Assembly: GCA_903839875.1 (NCBI GenBank)
Contig: CAIMDZ010000013.1
Location: 38,385-102,384, forward strand
Length of the DNA stretch: 64,000 nt
Reading direction: 5' to 3'
Source of the DNA: an uncultured Bacteroidota bacterium
Lineage (GTDB): Bacteria > Bacteroidota > Bacteroidia > Chitinophagales > Chitinophagaceae
The first letter of the stretch is position 1; each line of letters starts with the position of its first letter. This document shows, in pieces, positions 34,504-42,169 of the stretch. Both the position numbers and the translations under genes were made by a program. The notes below the pieces were generated by a model, which worked only from the letters and a program-made list of their open reading frames with translations, had not been told where the DNA came from and ran no database searches.

Positions 34504-35589
34504 TTAAAGGTACCTATCCCCCTTATTCCTCCTCACTTCAGCCACGTATTCCTTTATCTGCTGTTCCCTGTTTCGTTCACAAATAAGCAATATATCCTGG
34601 GTGTCAACCACAATAAAATTTTCAAGGCCCTGTATCACCACTAATTTTTCGTTGGGCGCTTTTATCATGCATTCCGATGCGTCTATGATCATTACATTAT
34701 TACCGAGCACCGCATTCCCGAGGTAATCTTTCTTGCAATTATCATAGGCCGATTCCCAGGTACCGAGATCGCACCAGCCAAAGTAGGAGGGTATTACAAA
34801 AACGTTTCTTGCTTTTTCCATAATACCGTAGTCAATGGAAATATTGGTACAGTGAGGGTACAACTTTGTAACGGTATCATGTTCGTCAGGGGTATTATAA
34901 ACATCTTTCGCCTGCAGGAAAACTTCGTTCATTTCAGGCAGGTAGTGTTCCAGTGCATCCATAATGGTTTGTACATTCCATACGAATATGCCGGAATTCC
35001 AAAGAAAATCGCCGCTTTTCAAAAAAGTACGCGCCAGTTCCAGTGAGGGTTTTTCGGTGAAGGTCTTTACTCTGTATGATTTATCAATTTCCTGTTCGGG
35101 GTCGTATTGAATATACCCATAGCCCGTATCGGGGCGGGTAGGTTTAATTCCCAGGGTAAGTAAAGATGGATGGTTTGCCACGAATTCAAGGGCCTCATGA
35201 GCGGTACGCTCAAAAGCATGTTCGTCCATGATCAGGTGATCGGCGGGCGACATAATGATGTTAGCCAGGGGGTTCAGTGACATGATCTTATGCGCAAAAT
35301 AGGCGGCGCAGGGAGCGGTATTTTTCCTCGATGGTTCACTGATAATATTTCCGTCACTAACCTCCGGAATCTGTTGTTTCAATGTATCAATATATAGCTC
35401 ATTGGTAATAAAATATATATTTTCTTTTGGACAAATATGCTTGAAGCGGTTATAGGTCCACTGGATCAGTGACCTCCCTGTACCGAGCAGGTCGAGGAAC
35501 TGTTTTGGATAGGAAGTCCGGCTTTCGGGCCAAAATCTGCTGCCGATTCCTCCGGCCATTATAGCTACGTAGTTGTTCTGTATGCTCAT
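34504..35589 (-). CDS. manC: Mannose-1-phosphate guanylyltransferase
   Basis: This 361-residue nucleotidyltransferase makes GDP-mannose for capsule, LPS or glycoprotein sugars. The activation loop AGGIGSRFWP, then PKQFLDLLGTGRSLIQ, and the conserved FVEKP-like TFTEKPS are seen. SIDYGIMEKA and CDLGTWESAY also match. Only the transferase domain is present, with no C-terminal isomerase domain. I use ATG 35589; a TTG two codons upstream is unlikely. It stands alone; no sugar-gene cluster is adjacent. Confidence 0.95.
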   Translation of the reverse strand: MSIQNNYVAIMAGGIGSRFWPESRTSYPKQFLDLLGTGRSLIQWTYNRFKHICPKENIYFITNELYIDTLKQQIPEVSDGNIISEPSRKNTAPCAAYFAHKIMSLNPLANIIMSPADHLIMDEHAFERTAHEALEFVANHPSLLTLGIKPTRPDTGYGYIQYDPEQEIDKSYRVKTFTEKPSLELARTFLKSGDFLWNSGIFVWNVQTIMDALEHYLPEMNEVFLQAKDVYNTPDEHDTVTKLYPHCTNISIDYGIMEKARNVFVIPSYFGWCDLGTWESAYDNCKKDYLGNAVLGNNVMIIDASECMIKAPNEKLVVIQGLENFIVVDTQDILLICERNREQQIKEYVAEVRRNKGDRYL

Positions 35590-35733
35590 TATCAATTAAC
35601 AGTTTGCAATTGGCAGTTTATGATTTAACTCCCAACCATTCAATCGCCGGAATATATCCGGCTGACTTTTATTAAGGGGTAAAAATAAGATAATTCAGCA
35701 GATAATTAACAATAGGATTGACCGATATAAGAA

Positions 35734-35754
35734 CGGCGGCCTTTGGGGCCGCCG
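35734..35754. terminator. GC-rich hairpin after the Nfu-type gene
   Basis: CGGCGGCC pairs with GGCCGCCG across a five-base loop, 20 bp downstream of the Nfu-type stop. Confidence 0.75.
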
Positions 35755-35773
35755 CTAAACAAAGTATGTTTTA

Positions 35774-36364
35774 TTATTCTGCTTCAGCCACTACTTCCTT
35801 CACTTCAGGTATCATCCGTTTCATCATACCTTCAATGCCTGATTTCAGAGTAATCATAGAAGACGGACACCCGGAGCAGGATCCCTGCAGCATCAGTTTC
35901 ACTGTTCCGTTTTCATATCCTTTGAAGCTGATAGCGCCGCCATCCATCTCCACAGCAGGTTTTACGTAATTTTCCAATAATTCCTTGATGCGTTCTACAA
36001 TATCGCCATCGCCTGCACTGGCAGTATACGTTTCTTTTTTAACAACTACCTGGTCTTCATTAATCACCGTCTTGCCTTCTTCCAGGTATTGTTTTAAAAA
36101 TTCCCTGATGGCAGGAATAACATCATCCCAGTTGGTATCAGTGATCTTTGTTAATGTTACAAAGTTGCTGGCAATGAACACGCTTCTCACAAACGGGAAA
36201 GCGAATAATTCCATGGCAAGCGGAGAAGGCGCAGCGCTTGATTCATCCGGAAAATCTATGCTTTTACCGGGATATAAAAGTTTGTTGGCCACAAATTTCA
36301 TGGTCTCCGGGTTCGGGGTCATTTCCGTATATATACTCACAATAGTGTTTCCTGTCTTCAGCAT
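35774..36364 (-). CDS. NifU/Nfu-type iron-sulfur carrier
   Basis: This 196-residue protein has an N-terminal Nfu_N domain (YTEMTPNPETMKFVANKLL, then FPFVRSVFIASNFVTLTK). A C-terminal NifU-like domain with the cluster-binding Cys163-x2-Cys166 in GSCSGCPSSM follows. It should carry and deliver Fe-S clusters. A charged linker separates the domains. It has its own GC-rich terminator. No isc or suf genes are adjacent. Confidence 0.95.
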   Translation of the reverse strand: MLKTGNTIVSIYTEMTPNPETMKFVANKLLYPGKSIDFPDESSAAPSPLAMELFAFPFVRSVFIASNFVTLTKITDTNWDDVIPAIREFLKQYLEEGKTVINEDQVVVKKETYTASAGDGDIVERIKELLENYVKPAVEMDGGAISFKGYENGTVKLMLQGSCSGCPSSMITLKSGIEGMMKRMIPEVKEVVAEAE

Positions 36365-36518
36365 CTTATTAAATTTGACACAAAAATACTGAAATACTGT
36401 CTTTTATAAGATTATTTATAGTAATAGACGTAGTGGCTATATCAATAATTGCGATAATTGGCTTATTTTTCGCCTTTTATTAGCAAATTGCGGAGCGGTA
36501 TTTGATACAATACATATA

Positions 36519-36659
36519 ATGAAGTCACAACAAAATTTGAAAAGGGCAGTTGCAATGCTGCTATTAATAGCATTGTTTGTAAGCTCTTGCATTGAGGTTA
36601 AGCCTCATAAGCGTTACTACCACAAGGTGCATAAGCACTACTACCATAAGGTATATTAG
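36519..36659 (+). CDS. 46-residue lipoprotein with a His/Tyr-rich repeat
   Basis: This small frame starts with ATG, has a basic then hydrophobic signal (AMLLLIALF) and a good lipobox VSSC at residue 24. The mature part is only 23 residues and holds two similar units, RYYHKVHK and HYYHKVY. Tyr- and His-rich short lipoproteins are seen in Bacteroidota with no known role; metal binding by the histidines is possible but unproven. No ORF track would call it easily because of its length. Confidence 0.6.
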   Translation: MKSQQNLKRAVAMLLLIALFVSSCIEVKPHKRYYHKVHKHYYHKVY

Positions 36660-36718
36660 ATTACAATATACACATATTCAGCATATAAGTAAACCTTGGG
36701 TGTATGATGGGTGCATTT

Positions 36719-36879
36719 CAAATTGTCGCTAACTGAGTTACAATCGTATTGAGGAAGTCAGAAGGACTTCAATGTGAATAGCCGCCGGTGAAACCGGCGG
36801 AAAACAAATATACGGACCAACCCTGAAAGGGTTGAATGTGGTGTCGGAAATTACAAAATCCCTAAGTTAATGACATTGC
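36719..36879 (+). repeat. Partly decayed copy of the three-hairpin element
   Basis: The right end CCTAAGTTAATGACATTG matches the intact element; the left end is diverged. AATAGCCGCCGGTGAAACC and CAACCCTGAAAGGGTTG are conserved. No target duplication is visible. Confidence 0.8.
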
Positions 36880-37044
36880 TGCAAACAGGGTAAATAGTGC
36901 ATTTATTATTACGGGCTTTGCGAGCTTAGCAACTTCATAAAGTAGTTATTACCAAAAAATTATTACTCGTGTCTTTGCGCGTGAGACTTTTTTTGCACTT
37001 ATTTATACCGCGTGATGTATGGTTACAATGTACACATCTTCACT

Positions 37045-37052
37045 TATCTTTG
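37045..37052 (+). promoter_or_regulatory. TATCTTTG promoter core for serS
   Basis: Exact TAnnTTTG plus C, 18 bp ahead of ATG 37071. It rules out the longer in-frame start at 36969. Confidence 0.75.
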
Positions 37053-37070
37053 CCACCAATTAAATTGAGT

Positions 37071-38342
37071 ATGTTACCTATACAATTATTCCGTACAAAT
37101 AAAGAGCAGGTGCTGGAAGGCCTTAAGAAAAAGAATTTCAAAGAGCCCGGACTGGTAGATAAGATAATAGAACTGGATGAGCGCCGCCGTGCAATGCAGG
37201 CTGAGAACGATACACTTGCAGCATCTGTAAATACCGCCTCAAAAAGTATAGGCCAGCTGATGGCAAAAGGAGACAAAGAAAAGGCGGAAGAAATGAAGTC
37301 TGTGGTTACCCAAAATAAGGACAGGGTTAAAGCTGTATCCGATCAGTTGGCTGCGCTGGAAACCGAATTGCACAATACACTGGTATTACTGCCCAACCTG
37401 CCGCATAGCAGTGTGCCGGCCGGCAAAACACCTGAGGATAATGAAGTAGTGCGAACCGGCGGAACTATCCCCGATCTCAGCGCTCAGAAATTGCCGCACT
37501 GGGAACTTGCAGCGAAATACGGCCTCATGGATTTTGAGCTGGGTAATAAGATAACAGGCAGCGGCTTCCCTGTATTTATGGGCCAGGGTGCAAGGCTGCA
37601 GCGTGCGCTCATCAACTACTTCCTGAATTTCAACCTGGATGCGGGATATAAAGAATTCTGCCCGCCCTTTATGGTAAATGAGGCTTCTGCTTATGGTACG
37701 GGCCAGCTTCCTGATAAGGAAGGCCAGATGTATCATGCAACAGAAGACAATTTTTACCTGATACCTACCGCCGAAGTTCCGGTAACAAACATTTACAGGG
37801 ATACCATTCTGCAGGAATCAGAATTGCCGGTTATGATGACGGCCTATTCACCCTGTTTCCGCCGTGAAGCAGGTTCTTACGGTAAGGATGTACGCGGCCT
37901 GAACAGGGTACACCAGTTTGATAAAGTAGAAGTTGTGCAACTGGCAAACCCGGCTACCAGCTATAATACCCTGGAAGAAATGGTACTGCATGTCGAGAAG
38001 CTGGTGCAGTCGCTCGGACTGCCCTACAGGATACTGCGCCTTTGTGGTGGAGATATGAGTTTCGCATCGGCCCTTACGTATGATTTTGAGGTATTCAGTG
38101 CAGGTCAGGATCGCTGGCTGGAGGTTAGTTCCGTATCTAATTTTGAAACCTTTCAGAGCAACAGGATGAAGATACGCTTCAAAGACAGCAACGGTAAAAC
38201 ACAATTGGTGCATTCGCTGAACGGAAGCTCACTTGCCTTGCCGCGCATAATGGCCAGCATACTGGAAAATAACCAGACACCCGAAGGAATAATTATTCCT
38301 GAGGTATTAAGACTTTATTTTGGTAAGCACATGATAAATTAG
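37071..38342 (+). CDS. serS: Seryl-tRNA synthetase
   Basis: This 423-residue class II synthetase charges tRNA-Ser. An N-terminal coiled-coil tRNA-binding arm covers residues ~25-100 (DKIIELDERRRAMQAENDTL). The catalytic core has motif 2 (MTAYSPCFRREAGSYGKDVRG, cut here to its first 20-odd residues) and the serine-binding TAEVP. Motif 3 reads LNGSSLALPRIM. Length is normal. The start is set by the promoter core just upstream. Confidence 0.97.
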   Translation: MLPIQLFRTNKEQVLEGLKKKNFKEPGLVDKIIELDERRRAMQAENDTLAASVNTASKSIGQLMAKGDKEKAEEMKSVVTQNKDRVKAVSDQLAALETELHNTLVLLPNLPHSSVPAGKTPEDNEVVRTGGTIPDLSAQKLPHWELAAKYGLMDFELGNKITGSGFPVFMGQGARLQRALINYFLNFNLDAGYKEFCPPFMVNEASAYGTGQLPDKEGQMYHATEDNFYLIPTAEVPVTNIYRDTILQESELPVMMTAYSPCFRREAGSYGKDVRGLNRVHQFDKVEVVQLANPATSYNTLEEMVLHVEKLVQSLGLPYRILRLCGGDMSFASALTYDFEVFSAGQDRWLEVSSVSNFETFQSNRMKIRFKDSNGKTQLVHSLNGSSLALPRIMASILENNQTPEGIIIPEVLRLYFGKHMIN

Positions 38343-38351
38343 TTGCTGTGG

Positions 38352-38375
38352 AACCTGCCTGCCGGCAGGCAGGTT
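38352..38375. repeat. 24-bp perfect palindrome with CCTGCCGGCAGG core
   Basis: AACCTGCCTGCC and its exact complement form this palindrome 10 bp after the serS stop. The family also occurs at 16073-16103 and 57148-57173. It may serve as terminator. Confidence 0.85.
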
Positions 38376-38489
38376 AGGAGTTGGGAATTTGGATTGGGGA
38401 TAATTAAAAAAAGAGCAGGTTCCAATTTCCCTTGCCACTAAATTTTATAATCTTTGCTGCTACAAAAACAATCCAAATTACAAATTCCT

Positions 38490-38505
38490 CCCGATAGCTA
38501 TCGGG
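38490..38505. repeat. CCCGATAGCTATCGGG palindrome
   Basis: Identical to 1850-1865; it lies 15 bp upstream of the DUF4293 start. Confidence 0.8.
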
Positions 38506-38519
38506 ACAAATTCCATAAC

Positions 38520-38981
38520 ATGATACAACGTAAACAATCACTCTGGCTTTTAGTTGCGGCGCTGCTGAATGCAGGTGTATTCCTTTTCGACTATTATAAG
38601 TACCAGACCACAGTGCTCAAGCAATTGCTGGATAAGCAGGTGCCGGTCGCAAATCCGGGATCGTTGCGTGTAAGCAATGATTTTTTATTGATACTTGTGG
38701 CTCTGGTGATGATCTTATTGCCGCTCGTGACCATCTTTATGTTCAAAAAACGTAAACAGCAGATATTGATGACCTACGTAAGCATTCTGGCTGTTATCGC
38801 CTTCACCGGTATAGTATTGATGCGGGTAAACAGCATTGCCAAAAATGCAATCATAGCTGGCAGTGAAAGCTACAGCATAGGAGTTGTGCTCCCGGTTATT
38901 TCTTTGGTTTTCATGGTGCTTGCAATTATAGGTATCCGCAAGGATGACAAGCTGGTGAAGTCAGTGGACAGGCTGAGGTAG
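38520..38981 (+). CDS. DUF4293-family membrane protein
   Basis: This 153-residue protein begins MIQRKQSLWLLVAALL, the hallmark of DUF4293. It has four membrane segments: residues ~7-25, ~60-80 (LLILVALVMILLPLV), ~90-110 and ~125-145. The family is nearly confined to Bacteroidota and has no known function. A longer in-frame start at 38454 would read through a palindromic repeat, so ATG 38520 is preferred. Confidence 0.9.
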   Translation: MIQRKQSLWLLVAALLNAGVFLFDYYKYQTTVLKQLLDKQVPVANPGSLRVSNDFLLILVALVMILLPLVTIFMFKKRKQQILMTYVSILAVIAFTGIVLMRVNSIAKNAIIAGSESYSIGVVLPVISLVFMVLAIIGIRKDDKLVKSVDRLR

Positions 38982-39111
38982 AAAAAACCCCAATCCGCCA
39001 CGGCAGACTTCACAGGTGAATATAGGCTAAGCTATAGTACAATAATGATCGTTAATCCTGATTCCCCCGTTTAGCCGTTGAAAACCTCTTAAAAAAATTA
39101 GGGTCCGAAGG

Positions 39112-39256
39112 CAATGTCATTAACTTAAGCAAGCCCGGAGGGCTATCCCGTGAATAGCCGCCGGTGAAACCGGCGGTAAATGGATAACACAGACGAACCC
39201 TGAAAGGGTTTCCCGTGGTATTGGGTGTGCAGAGAATGCTTAAGTTAATGACATTG
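39112..39256 (+). mobile_element. Intact 145-bp MITE-like element with target duplication
   Basis: The ends CAATGTCATTAACTTAAGC and GCTTAAGTTAATGACATTG are perfect inverted repeats of 19 bp. The 10-bp sequence GGTCCGAAGG directly flanks both ends (39102-39111 and 39257-39266), as expected of a target-site duplication. The interior has three hairpins: GCCC-GGA-GGGC, GCCGCCGGT-GAA-ACCGGCGG and AACCCT-GAA-AGGGTT. It has no coding capacity. Four decayed relatives occur in the window. The transposase that moves it is not here. Confidence 0.8.
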
Positions 39257-39397
39257 GGTCCGAAGGTGAAATTCATGATACCTTGGAATAGCAATCTACC
39301 ATGCAATTCACCCAGTCTCCGACTGGCATTCCCCCTCCCAAAGCCAAATTGGAAATCTCCCGCCGTTGATGCAGGTTGGTAAAGGAGTAAAGTGGTT

Positions 39398-39430
39398 AGA
39401 TTTGTCAACTTATAGAAAATTGACAAATCT
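39398..39430. repeat. 11-bp inverted repeat AGATTTGTCAA
   Basis: Perfect arms with an 11-base loop, about 70 bp before the small ORF. It may be a dispersed palindrome or an upstream operator. Confidence 0.6.
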
Positions 39431-39478
39431 CAGCGAGGCAGCAAAAATGGGGCTATTTATACCTATTGTGTTTATATT

Positions 39479-39486
39479 TACTTTTG
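39479..39486 (+). promoter_or_regulatory. TACTTTTG promoter core for the small Cys peptide
   Basis: Exact TAnnTTTG match 17 bp upstream of ATG 39503. Confidence 0.6.
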
Positions 39487-39502
39487 TCTAACTTTACATG
39501 TC

Positions 39503-39685
39503 ATGATTAAACCATTTAAAACGAATTTTATGAAACACCACCCACCAAACGCGAATTGCCTCAACGCTTGTGATACACCTACTTGGCCAGGAGGAGCTGC
39601 TTCATTTTGTCATGGTACCATATTCAAAGTTAATGGTACGCCGCCCTCTACCGCCTGTGCGCTTCCATTATATATCTGGTTATAA
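39503..39685 (+). CDS. 60-residue Cys- and Pro-containing peptide
   Basis: This short frame lies between an exact promoter core and a hairpin with a T tail, which suggests an independent transcript. The peptide has four Cys (NCLNAC, SFC, TAC), several Pro, and a PGGAAS segment. No signal peptide or membrane helix is clear. It matches no family I know. It could be a small regulatory or secreted peptide, perhaps a modified one, but there is no maturation gene nearby. A second ATG at 39530 would give 51 residues. Confidence 0.45.
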   Translation: MIKPFKTNFMKHHPPNANCLNACDTPTWPGGAASFCHGTIFKVNGTPPSTACALPLYIWL

Positions 39686-39686
39686 T

Positions 39687-39711
39687 AATTCTGACTTTTG
39701 TTTTCAGAATT
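39687..39711 (+). terminator. Hairpin with T tail after the small peptide gene
   Basis: AATTCTGA pairs with TCAGAATT across a 9-base loop and is followed by TTTT. It starts directly after the small ORF's stop. Confidence 0.55.
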
Positions 39712-39725
39712 TTTAAATATTGTGT

Positions 39726-41024
39726 ATGAAATTCTGGTTCTTATTTGTTGTTATTTGTTTTAATTCGATTCTTAAAGCACAAACCATCACGACTTATGTG
39801 GGTGGCTCAGTTATAGGTGATCCAAATGGTTTAGCATTTGATAAGAATGGTGATTTATATATTGGATCACCGCTTGGTAATAAAATATGGAAGGTTGATA
39901 CGACAGGTACAATTGTAACTTTTGCCGGAACTGGAACAGCAGGTTTTAGTGGGGATGGAGGCCCTGCAACGTCAGCAAAATTGAATGGAGTCGGTGGCAT
40001 TGCAATTGACTCTTTAGGTAATGTCTTATTTTGCGATGGAGTAAATAGTCGGATCAGAAAAATAAATGTTGCGACAGGTATAATCTCTACTATCGTTGGG
40101 AACACTACCGCCGGGTTTTATGGTGACGGCGGCCCAGCCTCAGCGGCTTCTATTTTTTTTCCACAAAATATTTGTTTTGACAAATTTGGAAATTACTATT
40201 TTGGAGATGGAAATAATTTTAGAATTCGCAAAGTAAACACTTTGGGAATAATTTCAACTTTTGCGGGTAATGGCACATTGGGTGATTCAGGCGATGGTGG
40301 TCAGGCGACTAATGCTGCAGTTTATCCGACAAGCATCGCTATTGATAATATTGGCAATATGTACGTTAATCAATTTGGTGTTATAGGTTCCGGATGCAAA
40401 ATTCGTAAAATAAATACTTCAGGAATAATTTCGACTTTTGCAGGGGATAGTGCGTCATGTACTTATACTGGGGATGGGATACCAGCTACCGCAGCCCATC
40501 AAGGTTCCAATTACATAGCGTTTTACAATGGAATGCTATTTATGTGTGATGGCTGCAACAGTAGAATTCGCATGATAGATAATTCAGGCATTATTCATAC
40601 AGTTGCAGGAGATGGTATTGTTGGTGATACTGGAGATGGAAATCCAGCAACTTCTGCTGAACTGAGTCAGCCAAGTGGAATAGCCTTTGATCATTGTGGC
40701 AATTTATATATTGCAGAAGTTTCAGGTCCTGACATTCGCAAAGTGTCCTTTAATCCACTTTGCTGGCCCGCTAAAGAACCTGAAGTAATCAACAATGAGG
40801 TTTTAATTTACCCCAACCCTGTAGAAAACGAGCTGCATGTAGACAACGTAAAAACAAGGACAGCATACCGGCTACTCAACATAACGGGCATTATAGAACA
40901 ATCCGGCACGCTGCACCCCGGCAGCAATACCATCTCCCTTTACTTACTGCCTAAAGGCCTCTATCTTTTTGTGTTAGCAGATGAGCAGGGATACCAAAAC
41001 GTGCGTAAAGTCATTAAAGAATAG
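39726..41024 (+). CDS. NHL-repeat protein with type IX sorting tail
   Basis: This 432-residue secreted protein has a signal peptide (FNSILKAQ). About five NHL-type blades follow, each with a GLAFD/GIAID start and an R.I.KI..... end, such as GGIAIDSLGNVLFCDGVNSR. Many turns read GDGGPATSA. The last ~75 residues form a Por sorting domain (YPNPVENELHVDN, then GLYLFVLADEQG), so it should leave through the type IX system. NHL propellers bind proteins or sugars; the target is unknown. The gene is AT-richer than its neighbours. Confidence 0.88.
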   Translation: MKFWFLFVVICFNSILKAQTITTYVGGSVIGDPNGLAFDKNGDLYIGSPLGNKIWKVDTTGTIVTFAGTGTAGFSGDGGPATSAKLNGVGGIAIDSLGNVLFCDGVNSRIRKINVATGIISTIVGNTTAGFYGDGGPASAASIFFPQNICFDKFGNYYFGDGNNFRIRKVNTLGIISTFAGNGTLGDSGDGGQATNAAVYPTSIAIDNIGNMYVNQFGVIGSGCKIRKINTSGIISTFAGDSASCTYTGDGIPATAAHQGSNYIAFYNGMLFMCDGCNSRIRMIDNSGIIHTVAGDGIVGDTGDGNPATSAELSQPSGIAFDHCGNLYIAEVSGPDIRKVSFNPLCWPAKEPEVINNEVLIYPNPVENELHVDNVKTRTAYRLLNITGIIEQSGTLHPGSNTISLYLLPKGLYLFVLADEQGYQNVRKVIKE

Positions 41025-41377
41025 TCTCAGGAACATGTAACACCCAATTTTAACTGCAGGTATCCCTATCCGGTAGAAAACCCGTCAGTACACATTGTGC
41101 GCAGCCCTTCGTGCTATGGCTGGTGTCAGACGGGTGTTTCGTAAAGCACCCTGTCCCCATCACAAACCCACCCAAATATCTACGTAGCATTTCCCTCTCC
41201 GAGCCTGCCCTGAGCAATAGTCGAAGGGGAAACTCCTATGCCTAATCAATGACCCCCAACCCAATTACATCCATATTTCCCCCACTTCATAATATCTAAA
41301 CAAATATCCCTCAACCACTTACCACCAAATAAACTTTTTATCATAGCCCAAAAACTGTACTATCATGTAAGTTATAT

Positions 41378-41408
41378 TTTGTAATTTAAAATATCATGCT
41401 TATATTTG
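41378..41408 (+). promoter_or_regulatory. Complete Bacteroidota promoter without a gene
   Basis: TTTG at 41378-41381, a 19-base spacer, then TATATTTG plus C at 41401-41409. This fits the -33/-7 consensus well. No ORF follows for several hundred bases. Confidence 0.6.
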
Positions 41409-41668
41409 CAAAATAGCTTCATTCAATAGCTTGTCAGTACACAAAAATCAGGATTATCTAACCAACATGTAAACTTATTTCAGGACGAGGAACACATTAA
41501 CTATTTACCATATTTTACTTTTTTTTTACCTTTTTTGGAAGTAAATTATTACCTTTTTACATTTCATTTTTAGTCAATTAACTGATAATCAAGGCATTTG
41601 ATCATCAAAAAGTAAAAACCCCGGTGTATCGCAGAAATTTTTACCTTTTTCCCGTCCCGCCCGAATAT

Positions 41669-41804
41669 GCCCATGAAAGTCATCCGACAAAACACGACAA
41701 TGATACGACATTTGGCTATTTGTAATACAATTGACAGTAAAGCGTTTCAACCCCATTTATAATATGAGTTATCCACAAAAAAACAGAAAAATGCGACAAT
41801 GCGA
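41669..41804 (+). repeat. Direct repeat, copy 1, with DnaA box and CGACA motifs
   Basis: It shares a nearly identical block with 41881-42016, including TTATCCACA at 41769-41777. CGACA occurs at 41685, 41695, 41706 and 41794, all on this strand. Confidence 0.85.
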
Positions 41805-41880
41805 CATTCACTTGTTCGACAACATGGTAATTGCCTGAAAGGCTTACATCCCATAGCGGTGGGCATCGCCCATCGAACCT

Positions 41881-42016
41881 GCCCAAATGAAAGTCATCCG
41901 ACAAAAACACGACAATGATATGACATTTGGATATTTGTAATACAATTGACAGTAAAGCGTTTCAACCCCATTTATAATATGAGTTATCCACAAAAAAGAT
42001 GAAAAATACGACAATG
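41881..42016 (+). repeat. Direct repeat, copy 2, with DnaA box and CGACA motifs
   Basis: It lies 212 bp from copy 1. TTATCCACA is at 41984-41992; CGACA at 41899, 41910 and 42009, and TGACA at 41921. Confidence 0.85.
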
Positions 42017-42169
42017 AAATATGGAGGCCGGAATATTAAATTAAATAATATAATCAATAATATGACAGGGCACTTAGCCCCGGTTTTTTATCAGGAGGGG
42101 CAGACCCACATGTCTGCTCTGCGCAACATAAGCAACTGCCAATTACCAACTGAAAACTGCCAACTGGTT

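Larger units (their letters stand above)
38982..39502. other. Repeat-rich gap
   Basis: About 520 bp without a larger gene. It holds the intact MITE-like element at 39112-39256, an 11-bp inverted repeat AGATTTGTCAA at 39398-39430, and the promoter core at 39479. Confidence 0.8.
41025..42169. other. 1.1-kb non-coding region, origin-like features
   Basis: I find no convincing gene. The left part has a repeat (CCTGCCCTGAGC..) near 41210. The middle is very AT-rich with TTACCTTTTT runs and carries an orphan promoter. The right part has a duplicated block, two DnaA-box sequences and many CGACA motifs. Confidence 0.75.

Noticed and set aside
36969..37070. N-terminal extension of serS
   Set aside because: The promoter core at 37045-37052 lies inside it and the family start is at 37071.
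41716..41910. Minus-strand ORF of 64 codons in the origin-like gap
   Set aside because: It spans the duplicated block and repeats; the second copy of the block does not keep the same frame, so it is unlikely to be a gene.
41669..42016. CRISPR array
   Set aside because: There are only two long repeats with one interval and no short regularly spaced repeats or cas genes.
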